From the NCBI GenBank assembly GCA_016722525.1, contig JADKJB010000006.1:102869-166868 (forward strand): a stretch of DNA of 64,000 nt. The letters are read 5' to 3'. Positions 48,334 through 58,470 of this stretch are shown one piece after another. The first letter of the stretch is position 1. Every line of letters begins with the position of its first letter. The notes below the pieces were generated by a model. That model searched no databases. It was not told where the DNA came from and worked only from the letters and a program-made list of their open reading frames with translations. A program made the translations under genes and the position numbers. This stretch comes from Bacteroidota bacterium (lineage in GTDB: Bacteria > Bacteroidota > Bacteroidia > AKYH767-A > OLB10).

Positions 48334-48903
48334 TTAATCCTCCCAGCGAAGTCCTATTGTTACAGAATAACCATTCTGAATAGCTGTAATTGAAGTGGGG
48401 TAAGCTTTTTGAGGATTTAGAGGATCAGGAAATTCTCCAAGGGTAAAGTTTATTGTTTCCATCAAAGTGGAGTCAGGAAGTTCATAATCATAAACATTTA
48501 AATCCAGCGAGGATCCAAAAGGGTCTACAAAGTAGGGGTTAAGCAAATAAAAAAACACTGTATCTGTTTCGCTAACATCTTTAAAATGGGAGTTTTGACT
48601 CCAAAAAATGGGAGGATCAGGAGACGGATCCGAAATATTGAAAAAAATGTCTGGCAAACCTAGCGTGTCGAAAACTTTAGAGTCAATTGCATCCCATAGA
48701 TCACCGGATGGTGTTACAGGAGGGTAGGTATTTAATTGAACCGCTGTAATATACACTTTCGATTTGGGCGTTACAACCGGGACGCCATCTACCGTTGGTT
48801 CTAAATAAGGATCATCCTGACAGGAACTCACACTTAACAACAAAATAACAGCTGATAGCAGTAAAAAAGCGCTGTTTCTGTAAATTAATTGGAATTTCAT
48901 CAT
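48334..48903 (-). CDS. Lipoprotein of unknown function
   Basis: The gene encodes 189 residues with a lipoprotein signal (LLLSAVILLLSVSSC, cysteine near residue 28) followed by QDDPYLEPTVDGVPVV. The mature part is beta-rich with many prolines and aspartates: KVYITAVQLNTYPPVTPSGDLWD, then DIFFNISDPS, FFYLLNPYFVD and LDLNVYDYELPD. The layout, with an exposed beta-sandwich carrying Ca-binding-looking acidic loops, resembles C2-like domains, but that is a guess. It sits directly upstream of acpH with a 2-base gap and divergent from the histone-like gene. Confidence 0.7.
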   Translation of the reverse strand: MMKFQLIYRNSAFLLLSAVILLLSVSSCQDDPYLEPTVDGVPVVTPKSKVYITAVQLNTYPPVTPSGDLWDAIDSKVFDTLGLPDIFFNISDPSPDPPIFWSQNSHFKDVSETDTVFFYLLNPYFVDPFGSSLDLNVYDYELPDSTLMETINFTLGEFPDPLNPQKAYPTSITAIQNGYSVTIGLRWED

Positions 48904-49036
48904 TTTTATAACTTCTTTTCAGTTAGGCTATTGCATTTACAAGACAAATTTAGTGTTTTCTTGTTAAAATTTTTGGTTTAACTTTAATGTTATTGATAAT
49001 CATAGGAATAAAAAAAAGATTTTTTTTTATGTAACT

Positions 49037-49044
49037 TATATTTG
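49037..49044 (+). promoter_or_regulatory. Candidate -7 element TATATTTG for the histone-like gene
   Basis: This is an exact TAnnTTTG match 49 bases before the ATG at 49094. The upstream flank is an A/T-rich tract (AAAAAAAGATTTTTTTTT), with no TTG at -33 spacing. Confidence 0.35.
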
Positions 49045-49093
49045 TTGAATAATTATTTATTTTTACTCCAAATTTCCACAAAACTGGATCGCT

Positions 49094-49903
49094 ATGGCGA
49101 CGCGCACTTCTAAAAAAGGTAAAAGTTCAAAGCCTGCAAAAAAGGCCGCTTCTTCAAAGGCCAAATCTAAACCTGCAGCCAAGAAAAAGGTAGTAAAAAC
49201 CACTCCTAAAAAAGGAGCTTCTAAACCAAAAGCTGCTCCTAAAAAAGTAGTTAAAGCTAAGGCAAAGTCTGCAAAAAAGACGCCTTCAAAAAAGACAGTC
49301 ACTAAAAAACCGGTAGTTAAAAAGTCCCCGGCTAAAAAAGCTCCTGCAAAAAAAGCTGCTGTTAAAAAGGCTCCGGCTAAGAAAGTAACTGCTAAAAAAT
49401 CTCCTGCCAAGAAAGTGGTTGCCAAAAAACCTGTTAAAAAAGCAGCACCAGTTAAAGTTCAACCAAAAATTGTTAAAAAGGCAGTTGCCAAAAAAGCCGA
49501 GCTAAAACCGAAAGCAATTGCTAAACCAAAAGCAAATCCGAAACCCCCTGTAGCCCCTAAGGCAGCAACTCCTAAACCACCCGCTTCCGTAAAGCCGAAA
49601 GCTCCTAAGCCAAAATCTGAAAAACCTCAGACCCCAAAAACAACAGTTACCGAAAAAATTACTTTTATTCCTCCTGCAACAACAGTCAGGGAAACCGAAT
49701 CAGAAACTTTTATTGATACTGATGAAATAAAAGGACGGGTTATCACAAAGGTTACTGAAATAGAATCTGATATTGATATGGATGATGACAACATTGATGA
49801 TTTTAAAATGCCCGGAGAAAAACTGCATGATTGGGGCGAATTACTCACCGGTGATGAAGAGGAAGAAGATGAGGATGATGATATAGATGATAATTTATTT
49901 TAA
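49094..49903 (+). CDS. Histone H1-like lysine/alanine/proline-rich DNA-binding protein with acidic tail
   Basis: The gene encodes 269 residues in two parts. Residues 1 to about 175 are almost entirely K, A, P, S, V and T, with tandem PAKK, AAKK and VKKA motifs as in eukaryotic H1 tails and bacterial Hc1-like proteins; such stretches bind DNA or RNA backbones. Residues from about 185 on are non-repetitive (FIPPATTVRETESETFIDTDEIKGRVI, cited by FIPPATTVRE and TDEIKGRVI) and end in a strongly acidic stretch with runs of D and E (EEEEDEDDDIDDNLF). The acidic tail could fold back on the basic arm and limit DNA contact. A perfect terminator follows. No enzyme domain is present. Confidence 0.85.
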   Translation: MATRTSKKGKSSKPAKKAASSKAKSKPAAKKKVVKTTPKKGASKPKAAPKKVVKAKAKSAKKTPSKKTVTKKPVVKKSPAKKAPAKKAAVKKAPAKKVTAKKSPAKKVVAKKPVKKAAPVKVQPKIVKKAVAKKAELKPKAIAKPKANPKPPVAPKAATPKPPASVKPKAPKPKSEKPQTPKTTVTEKITFIPPATTVRETESETFIDTDEIKGRVITKVTEIESDIDMDDDNIDDFKMPGEKLHDWGELLTGDEEEEDEDDDIDDNLF

Positions 49904-49904
49904 C

Positions 49905-49933
49905 AAAAAACCCCGCTCATTGCGGGGTTTTTT
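49905..49933 (+). terminator. Strong terminator after the histone-like gene
   Basis: AAAAAACCCCGC (49905-49916) pairs perfectly with GCGGGGTTTTTT (49922-49933) around a 5-base loop. Confidence 0.92.
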
Positions 49934-50585
49934 GTTGGAGTCATTTTGCTGATTTTATAAAACAGTTTTTATACCATAGTTGTAGCATTTAGGCCACCTC
50001 TAATATTTGATTTTTTACTTTTATTTGGATGCTGATGCCATTTTCATTTACAATTTGACGAAATCTATTTTGGTTATCAAACTTGCTTTGTAATAGTATT
50101 TGTTTGAAATCATATTGAAATAATAGAAGCAGTGAATAAATAGCTACCCTTCCTCATCTCCTAAAAAAAACTTATTACCACTCTCTACCCAACAATTTTC
50201 TTTCACCCGCCTCTTCTTTTCAAAAGCACGCAAAAGTTATGCACCGTTTTTAGTTCTTTATTAGGCTTAAGGCGTTGCTATTGAACGAACAGAACGAAGA
50301 TTTTTCGGTTCATAAGTGGAGTTTTTTATTTTTTTTACAAAATTTTTCATTTTCAACCACCTACTATTGATGTGAAATGGCAACAACAATAAATAGTTGC
50401 TATTAAATTTTAGTTTCGCTTTCCAATGCTTTTACTGCGGAAAGCAGCTGTTTAAAATTAACTGTATTCCCCCCGATGCAGTGAATTTTTGAGTGAAGAA
50501 TAGGTGCTGTTTTTTAATGCAGCGTTACGGAATGTTTTATAGTACTTATATACCAGAACCAGGAAAAACTTTTAATTTAACTACC
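49934..50585. other. Intergenic stretch leading into repeat block B
   Basis: From 49934 to about 50181 no gene is visible. From 50182 the sequence is the leader shared with block A. It contains the conserved words GAACGAACAGAACGAAGATTTTTCGGTTCATAAG and CCACCTACTATTG, cited by parts, and a short GCAAC...GTTGC stem near 50381-50401. The strong conservation of non-coding bases between blocks suggests either a very recent duplication or a shared regulatory region. Confidence 0.5.
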
Positions 50586-52553
50586 ATGACTACCCAACAA
50601 CAAGTTCTTTCAAGTAAAGAAAAAGGCGCATTGCTATTTTCACAAACAGCACATTCCACCACACACAGCTGTTAAAAAAAACAATTTTATTTTTAATTTT
50701 ATTTTGTTGTAGTTGGCTCTCTTCCCACAGCCAGGCGGCCACTGATGCCACCTTTACCATCGAAAATGGAACGGGCCTGTTCTTTGTCGCACTGCCCGAT
50801 TCCAATTGCACCCAAATAGAGGTGGCTATAGGAACAAAAGCAAATTTAACAGATGTGTTCAGTCACACCTTTGAGCTGGATCAATCACCTTCAGGCACTC
50901 TCACCTTTACCCGCGCCGGACTGCTGGTGCATTTGGGCCTGGGAGCCCTTAGCGAGCAGCTGGTGTACAATTCAAAGGTGCGCTTAAAAAACCAGGCCGG
51001 TACCTGGAGTGATTGGTATGAGTTTATATCCAATTAACCGATGGGCGAATAGCTGCTTATATACAATCGGTAGCACACAAATAAAAATTGCAAACAACCA
51101 TTTATACTCACCAATAAAAATTAATCCTTATGCAAACAAAATATATACTCACCACACTGCTACTGGTACTGAGTAGCGTAACTCAACTATTATCAGCCAC
51201 TTATATTTGGACCGGCACTAGTAGTACTAATTGGGATACAACAAGCAACTGGTCGCCAGCTGGAATTCCAGTTGCAGCCGATTATATAACGCTCAACAGC
51301 AATGCTCCCAACAATTTGGTGCTCGATCAAAACCGAACGGTTGCTAATTTCACCATCAATGGCGACACCCTAGACTTAGGAACCTATATTTTGACCACAA
51401 CGGGAGTGACCTATTTTAATGGAGGATTAGTAACCAATGGAAACCTAAATATAGCTGGCTCGTTATGCCATTTTGGAGGTGCTACTATTAATGCCCGGAT
51501 TGAAGCCAGCTGCGGCTATTACCACATGAACGGTGGTTTGTTTTTAAAGCCGGTGGTACTGGTTAGCTCGGGAACCAGTAACACCACCGGAACAGGAAAT
51601 TGCACTTTTGAAGATAGCTTGACGATTAACCATTCAGGCGTTTTTTATTTTACGATGGGCTCTTCTACCAACGATTTTTTTAATGGACCTGTGACCATCA
51701 CCAACCATGCTAGCAAAGAGGTGTATTTAGCCAATGGCGACAGCTCATTTTATAATGCGAACGTTACCATAAGCAGTACCGGTAATGGTGGTGTGGCATT
51801 TGGCAATGGCGGAGGTGTGTCGGTTTTGGCAAGTGGCAAAACTATCAGCATTGGATCGGGGGGCTTTGGAGCGGATTATTTAACACTAAAAAAGCTAAAG
51901 CAAATCGGAACTACGGCCCAAACACTCACCCTCACAGGCACGGCGATAGTGAATCTGGTAGGGTGCGAATTTAATGGCAACCTGACTCTGAGCGCAGGGG
52001 GCTTTTTACTAAAAGATGACGTTTTTAAAAGTGCTTCTACTTTTACAAAAACAGGAACAGCAATTGCCATAGCGATGGCAACAATACTTATAACGGAGCG
52101 ACAAGCTTTGCCAACAACGGCTCCTCAGGTCGACTCAGATTAAGTGCCACCGAAGCCGATGTGTACAGCGACCATGTATCTTTTAACTCCACCGGCCAGG
52201 ATGTGCAGGTTTGTTACACGGGAAATAACTATTTTTACAAGAACGTAACTATCAACAGCAACAAAGTGGTATTTAACACCTCCACCGGCAAGGTGACTTT
52301 AGCAGGCGACACGGCACAATCCTTAAACGGGAGTTACAACTACGCGTTTAAAAAACTGGCTATCAACAAAAACGCCAACCAGGTAACAGCCAATACGACC
52401 TTGAGTGTGGATGATACACTGTTTTTTGTGAGTGGAAATTTGATCACAACAGCCACAAATTTATTGACGATGAAGGCAGGTTCAAAAGTAAGTGGTGCCA
52501 GCAGTAACAGCTTTGTGAGTGGACCGGTGAAGAAAATAGGGAACACAGCCTTC
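50182..52553. repeat. Long direct repeat, copy B (partner 571-2903)
   Basis: This copy is the better preserved of the two: the small secreted protein is nearly open and the giant protein's first 315 codons are in frame. It is 2,372 bases long against 2,333 in copy A. Beyond 52553 the two loci keep gene order and motif order but not nucleotide identity. Confidence 0.9.
50586..51037 (+). CDS. Small secreted protein of the cargo locus, copy B
   Basis: The mature reading frame is open from about 50618 to the TAA at 51035-51037. It encodes a signal peptide (KKTILFLILFCCSWLSSHSQA) and a beta-rich domain with ATFTIENGTGLFFVALPD, EVAIGTKANLTDVFSHTFE, cited by EVAIGTKANLTDVF, and GTWSDWYEFISN. The start is unclear. 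The ATG at 50586 (MTTQQQVLSSKEKGALLF) leads into a stop just before the signal peptide unless one base is shifted near 50671-50680, an A-run. The same conflict exists in copy A, so it may be a real upstream reading frame. The total would be about 145 residues. The function is unknown; it sits 92 bases upstream of the giant gene in both blocks. Confidence 0.6.
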
Positions 52554-52565
52554 AATTTCCGGTAG
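51130..52565 (+). CDS. Copy B giant protein, N-terminal beta-solenoid segment
   Basis: Open pieces 51130-52143 and 52161-52565 join by one base near 52075 (IAMATIL should read SDGNNTYNGATSF). Repeats of about 20 residues such as NLVLDQNRTVANFTINGD, TYILTTTGVTYFNGG and LVTNGNLNIAGS read as stacked strands of a parallel beta-helix. The segment ends FVSGPVKKIGNTAF, where one base is missing before PVGKNNQFR. Confidence 0.75.
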
Positions 52566-55500
52566 GGAAGAACAACCAATTCAGAAGCGTTGAAATCACA
52601 GCACCTACAAATGCAACAGATGCTTTTACAGCAGAATATTTTGATACCACCCAGGCATTAGGAAGTACCATGGATACTACAATCACTTTTATAAGTGATT
52701 GCGGTTACTGGAACTTAAGCCGGACAGCAGGGACTTCGAACATTACTCCAAAATTTGCTTATGATTCCACACATTGTGATTACTTAACTGTAAAGCCGGT
52801 ACACATTACTTTGTGGGATGGAACTAAATGGACCGATAAAGGAGAGGGAGTAAATGATAGTAATACTAAAAAAACGAGTGCTGCAGTAACATTGTATGGT
52901 AATTTTGCATTGGCGTATAAATTGATGCCAGGGGATGCACCTCAATTTCCTTATGAGCTCACACTTGGAACAACCTGCACCGCTGCTGAACTATTGTTTG
53001 ACACAAAGGATAAATGGTTTGCATTTAGTCCTGATTCGGCCGTAGTTAAAATAGGTTTGTTTAATTCGGATCCTTTAAAATTGTATGCAGCTATACAATC
53101 CGCTACTATTTATGAAGCCTACATTGTTGGAGACACACTAAATTTTGTTAACGATTGGCACTGGAACTGTGACAGTGCTTTATACGCAGCTCAACTTTTT
53201 GCTACAGAGCTCACTCCTTCCACCAGTTATTTAATGAAAGTTTCCAAATATGATACCAGCGGATGTGCAGGCATTTATGACACTACCAAGTATTATTTGA
53301 ATGTATGCCTATTGAATTTACGAACCAATCCAAATACAGAGGTGTGCTTATATGATGATGCACTAAGCTTGCTGGGTTGTTTAGGAAATGGAACAGCAAC
53401 TTATATGGGTTCAGCAGTAGGGGTGATATTGTGGCCCCATTAGGCCCGGGATTGGTGATTGATTTAAATGATTTAAATCCAGGAGCGCCTTCCACTAATT
53501 TTGTACCACCATTGTATGTTGGAGAAGGAGTTCGATTTACTGGCGACTACGATTTGCTGTCTTTAACTGCTAGTTTCTCCCATATACCACCACTGGCTGG
53601 AAACGGATTTTATAATCAAAGTACCACCCCCAATGGCACACTTATTACCTACAACCAAAGAGGTAATGTACCTGCCCAGACACTACTTGATCAAGGGTAT
53701 ATGTTTATTTTAAGAGCGGGGTCTTCCATACACAATTTACGCATACAGGGAGCCATGCCTGGCTACCAGGATTTTAATCAGGATCGTTTGTTGTGTGCAG
53801 GCATTAAACTTGAAAATTCATTCGGCGGTCAAACAGGTCCCTATTTAGTTTCTCATTGTGAGTTATTCAATTTTTCCTATGCAGGGTTATTCGCCAGAGC
53901 AAATACCGATAGTATAACTTTGGATCATTGCATCATTCATCATGTAAAGGGTGGTGGTGGAGAGACCACAGCAAAGGATATGGCGCATGGTTTCAAGGGG
54001 CAACACCAGCGAATTTGCCTGCCACTAATGTGATTATAAAGAACTGTATTTTTGATGAAGGAAAAGAAGCGCTTGATATGCAGCCCAATCCACTCAATTT
54101 TATTGTTGATTCGTGTTCATTTGGAAAGTTTTACCAATGAAACCATACTTAAACACAGGTATAATCAAACAAATACATTATCGGGTGTTTATACTCATCC
54201 ATCACCAACCGGGACTTGGTTCTGTGTAGGAAGTTGCTTTTTTTATGATTCAAATGATATCAATACGTGCAACGGTGCAAGTACAAATTCAGCTTATGAC
54301 ATTACAGGACCAGGGGCGGGCAATGTGATTGTAACAAATTCCAGTTTTTTACAACCAAGTCAAAATATAAGCATTCCGTACCTTGCAAATATCAGGAGTT
54401 CTATAACCCCGGTTCCCTTAAATCAATTAATGATTGAAAATAATACTTTTAAACAATGCAATCTCCTGTAGGTGTCTTCGATTGTAATTTTGGTGGCTAT
54501 GCAAGGCTTAGTGATAACTATATTGAAGAAACCACTTGGGAGTATGAACGAACCCATGATGTAAATGGAAATTTGGTTTCTGTTGGAGATCCCGACGCCA
54601 TGATAGTAAATGAACCCAATTCTTTTTCTTATAATCCTGGAGTTACAGTTGCAAGTGGAAGTCCTCAGCCGCCTGAAGTTCATTTTGAATATACAGCCGC
54701 CGCCGGGTATGTGAGCGGTCTTACATTAACTGCTCCTGCTATTCCATATATCAACTTAGGCGATGATATTGAAATTGCCTGCAGTCATGGAAGTTTAGGA
54801 AGTCAAAATGTTTCCTATGTTGTTCGCCCTCACCCAAGCAATGGCTCAGCGAGCACAGTCACCGAATCTTCTGACAATCATTATGATGACACACAGGTTG
54901 TGACTTCACCCTCTTCCTCTCCGGTAAATGTTACTTTTGGTCCCAGTTCAACGAATCTTTTTGATACCGATAAACCGGGTTTGTATGGTCTAGATGTGAT
55001 GGCGGTGGATGGTTCAACCAATTCCAGTTATACTGCTTCATCCTGGATACATAAACCTATCATTGTGGCACCAACTGACAATCATCAACTCATATTTAAC
55101 ATCAAAGACAGCTATTTTGCAGTGCTTTATGGAAAGCCATTTGATTTGATGAATGTGTGCAAGCAAGTGGAACTAAACGGACATGTGATTTGGCGTGAAG
55201 ATATATCCGAAGGAGGAGATGGATGGGAACAGGTACAAATTGATTTGATGGGACAATATGTTGATGAAAATAATACCTCTCCATGATATCACTGATTATT
55301 TTGATGCACAAACACCAACCCAAACTATAACCTTCAGCATTGCAATGGACGATCCAGGTTTTGTGTTAACAGATGGCGGAGTGCCCATGACGGGGTATAG
55401 TGTTTTACGAGGGCTAAGGGTGTGGGTGGACGATGTTTATTTGAAAAAGTTTGATAATCCCGGCAACCTTATATCCGATGGGGATGTTGAAGGCGCAACA

Positions 55501-58422
55501 TCCGGCATGAGTGATGAACCCAAAACAGATTGTATCTGGTATTTTAAAAATTTAACGTCTTTTATTGATCCATTTAATACATGTACAACACTTGATGACT
55601 CTAATAATCCCCCTACAATCCTTGCAAAAACTGAAGCATACCTTACATCGGTAGATCGTAAATCGGGAAGCCGAGCCATTGAACTTAAACTTCCTGGAAT
55701 TCATTATAGCAGTTGTACCTCTTATGATTTTATAACGCCTTTGGATCCTATTACTCCTGATGATGGAGAAGTTATTTCAGTTGCTGTTGATTTTGATTAT
55801 CGGGATTTTCTGGGTTGTGATGATCTAACAACCAATTTAACCGGAACAAATTTGTTTGTGAGCTTTCCCGATGAACCGTATTCTGATTCAAATGGAGACC
55901 CTATTACTCTCACTGATGGGAAGTTCTATATTGACAGAGATATTACACTAAGTTCCAATAATTCTCTTAATAATCCTGACAACCTTATAATAGAGGGTGC
56001 CAGATAGTTGTATTGTCTAATAATCCACCTTGGAAAATTATCGTTGAACCTAGTGCAAAATTGAACATAGTACCTCTGATATTGGGGTCTGGAAATCCAG
56101 GTAATAATTCAACCAGAATTTTTGGATGTGAAACTATGTGGGGAGGTATCTTGAATTCAGGTGGTATTATTGATATGTATAACATGCCAGGTTCTAGTAA
56201 TGTGCATACCCCATCTTCTAATCCAACTGAAATCGAAGATGCTATTGTAGCAATTGAAAGCGATGGAGGAAGACTAGATCTGCGATTTGTCAATTTTGAT
56301 AACAATTACAAATCCTTTTTTATATGAAGAGGATTACGATTTGTAGGCGCACCTTTTATAAAAGGTTGTAACTTTACCTGTTCAGTGGGAAACTTAGAAA
56401 AATATCCCTACTCAGGTTGGGAACCAAATACACACATTGAATTGCAAAACATCGATAATGTAACATTTGCCATAGGGGGTTCTGCGGCATTAAGAAATAA
56501 TTTTTCCGGAGCAGCCTATGGAATAAAATCACTGAATAGCAGCCTCAACATCGAAAACAATCTGTTCACCAACATGGTTCGGGACGATGATCAGTATTTT
56601 AAAAGCAATGACGGAACCGCAATTCTTGCCTCTACTACTACTACCGGAAATACCATCCACATTTTCGGAGGTAACGAATTTGAGGATTCACCACAAGCTA
56701 TCACTTTTTATGGCAATATTGAAAGTGAAATAACAGGTAACGGTTTCAGTAATTTGCTTCGCGGAATAAATATTAACAACAATGCTTCGAATGTTACTAT
56801 CAATGAAACCAACACTTTCACAAGTGTTTCAACGGCAGTTATTGGGCGCAATATCACCGGGGAATTTTCAGGTTTATGGCAACACTTTTAATAACACTAT
56901 TCCTGCTTCTATTACAAGTATGCCTATACCAGTTTTAACAGCACTGCGGTGACGATTCGAATTCAGGTAGTTTGTACAACAGGAGACATCCATGTATTCT
57001 CAAACGGGATAACAAACTATCGAATTGGTATTCATGCACTCAACATCCCTAAAATTAAGATTATGGTACGCCCTATAAGGATATTGATACGACCCACACG
57101 AATACGATTCCACCACGACCAATACCATCACTCACTCTGCATTGGTTGCTAACCAAATCAATGAAAGTATCTGGTTTGCCGAAATTGTCCTGAAGCCGAA
57201 GTAAATGATAATATAATTGAGAATTCCAGATGATGACATCACTACTGTTTAGTGTTGAACTGGATTTTGTGACAGACGGATACCTCAGAAGAAATCTGAT
57301 CAACGGCACGAGCACAATTACTGGTAGTGCCCTACTAATTAGAAACCCATGCTTGACAGCACTGTTTCGGAATGTAATGAAATGGATGGTTTTAATACCC
57401 GGAACACAACTGGCAAACGGTGATCTACCCACTCGGGCGAAAAGCCGATCCTTTAGATCCATTTGGTGGTACCGGATGGCTCAATCAATGGGGTTCTATT
57501 CCTTTGCTTAATCGGGCAATTGGGGTGCCGAATAGTAACAATCCAATTTTCTGTTATACACAGGAACCAATACATCGACTTTGAGTCCAAGCCAAACATT
57601 GACTCCATCTGTTAGACCTTTAGCGGACAAACCAATGGTATAACTTATCCAGTCACCTCCTCTTCGTATCATTCACCGAGTATAGTTTATGGACCTATAG
57701 TAGGTGATTCTGCTTCTTATGCCGATTATTTATCCGCAAAATGATTATCAGGCCAAAGAAGTTGCATGAAAAGTTAAATGCGATACAACTTTGCTTACTA
57801 CAGGGTTTAGCACAAATTCAGCTTTGTTGCTTTTTATAATAGTGACAAAACAAGCAATTTAGAGTTGTTATCTATTCCTGAAAAAATTAGGTGTACTGTC
57901 TGTTGATTCCTTAATTTCCCTGAAGAATTCAATTATTGATACAAATGAAATCGAAACGAATAAAAAAACGGTCAATTCTATAAATTGAATTCAATTGCAC
58001 ACTACTGATTATTCTTCCACTGATACCACTGCACTCTGCAGACAAAGCGTGGCAAAAAGCCATAACAGGTGGTGATGCTGTATTTTCAACACGGGAGATG
58101 CTATTCCTGGAGATTCATGAAGAAATACCGGCACTCAGATTATCTGGTAATACCGAACAAGAAAATCTCATTGTGCCGGTCAGTTTGTTCAATAACAATT
58201 TCTCCATCATCCAAATCCTCACTAATATATTACAATTGCAAAAAACAGACAATTAGAAATTAAGCGCTTAGAAATTCTGGATGGATGGGTAAAAAGTATA
58301 TGAAACAACTACTCAATTTCAAAAGCGTGGATGTGAGGCTGGCTTGAGGAGGATTATATTATGTAAGGATAATTGATGTTAATGAAACCCATGGTATACC
58401 CATCATTTGTAAAATTCAATAA
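51130..58422 (+). CDS. Giant T9SS-exported beta-helix-type protein, copy B (multiple frameshifts)
   Basis: If frames are restored it encodes about 2,430 residues. The order is: signal peptide (MQTKYILTTLLLVLSSVTQ), the WTGTSSTNWDTTSNWS motif, and an N/G/T-rich beta-solenoid to about 52550. A globular region with CTAAELLFDTKDKWFAF follows, then a right-handed beta-helix stretch (53450-54480), a beta-sandwich region with VWVDDVYLKK, a second beta-helix (56000-56900), a helical region, and a T9SS sorting module ending GLYYVRIIDV...ICKIQ at TAA 58420-58422. Breaks lie near 52075, 52555, 53405, 53985, 54137, 54465, 55283, 56007 and 56325, and become dense after 56890. Large adhesin or polysaccharide-binding roles are typical for such proteins; the ligand is unknown. 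Confidence 0.75.
52566..54033 (+). CDS. Copy B giant protein, middle region and start of first beta-helix
   Basis: The frame 52670-53443 encodes SDCGYWNLSR, VHITLWDGTKWTDKG, VTLYGNFALAYKLMPGDAP and CTAAELLFDTKDKWFAFSP. This is a common arrangement after N-terminal solenoids in Bacteroidota T9SS proteins. A break near 53405 leads to 53377-54033, which has VIDLNDLNPGAPS, MFILRAGSSIHNLRIQG, DSITLDHCIIHHVKG and similar beta-helix rungs found in pectate-lyase-like folds. No lyase catalytic residues can be identified. Confidence 0.7.
54034..55286 (+). CDS. Copy B giant protein, beta-helix end and linker domain
   Basis: Pieces 54052-54471 and 54456-55286 continue the rungs (NVIVTNSSFLQPSQNI, MIENNTFKQC) and then change to a region with SYVVRPHPSNGSASTV, GLYGLDVMAVDGSTNSSY and HVIWREDISEGGDGWEQV. 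The last motif resembles the first strand of a jelly-roll domain. Breaks lie near 54137, 54465 and 55283. Confidence 0.68.
55258..56007 (+). CDS. Copy B giant protein, jelly-roll-like segment
   Basis: The segment shows ITFSIAMDDPGFVLTDGG, GLRVWVDDVYLKKFD, NLISDGDVEGATSG and SGSRAIELKLPGIHY, the order of strands seen in carbohydrate-binding-type jelly-rolls. It then enters the second beta-helix with DRDITLSSNNSLNNPDNLIIEGAR. The corresponding copy A piece is 5097-5339. Carbohydrate binding is an inference from fold pattern only. Confidence 0.62.
   Translation: MLMKIIPLHDITDYFDAQTPTQTITFSIAMDDPGFVLTDGGVPMTGYSVLRGLRVWVDDVYLKKFDNPGNLISDGDVEGATSGMSDEPKTDCIWYFKNLTSFIDPFNTCTTLDDSNNPPTILAKTEAYLTSVDRKSGSRAIELKLPGIHYSSCTSYDFITPLDPITPDDGEVISVAVDFDYRDFLGCDDLTTNLTGTNLFVSFPDEPYSDSNGDPITLTDGKFYIDRDITLSSNNSLNNPDNLIIEGAR
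56013..56891 (+). CDS. Copy B giant protein, second beta-helix segment
   Basis: Pieces 56013-56327 and 56385-56891 show WKIIVEPSAKLNIVP, FGCETMWGGILNSGG, EDAIVAIESDGGRLDLRF and repeated NN-rich rungs (SEITGNGFSNLLRGININNNASNVTI, cited by GNGFSNLLRGI and NNNASNVTI). This matches copy A 5788-6522 in motif order. A stop near 56325 and loss of frame near 56885 separate the pieces. Confidence 0.68.
56892..58422 (+). pseudogene. Copy B giant protein, degraded C-terminal part with sorting module
   Basis: Frames break every 50-150 bases here. Recognisable parts are NPTNNYITIA-like sequence after 58210, a strand reading EIKRLEILDGWG near 58262 and the final GLYYVRIIDVNETHGIPIICKIQ, cited by GLYYVRIIDV, ending at 58422. 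These form a T9SS type A-like sorting module. The high break density compared with 52600-56900 of the same gene is notable. Confidence 0.6.
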
Positions 58423-58435
58423 TATTTTAAATCAA

Positions 58436-58459
58436 GCAGGTCACTTCAAAGTGATCTGC
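58436..58459 (+). terminator. Hairpin after the copy B giant gene
   Basis: GCAGGTCACTT (58436-58446) pairs with AAGTGATCTGC (58449-58459) with one G-T pair and a 2-base spacer, giving an 11-bp stem. It lies between the giant gene's stop and the first propeller gene of block B. Only a short T stretch follows, so it might be a processing hairpin. Confidence 0.55.
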
Positions 58460-58470
58460 CTTTCAATAAT

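Noticed and set aside
49063..49425. Antisense open frame over the histone-like gene reading as repeated FLAGAFL segments
   Set aside because: A shadow of the lysine-rich repeat codons on the opposite strand; hydrophobic antisense of AAR/AAG-rich sequence is expected.
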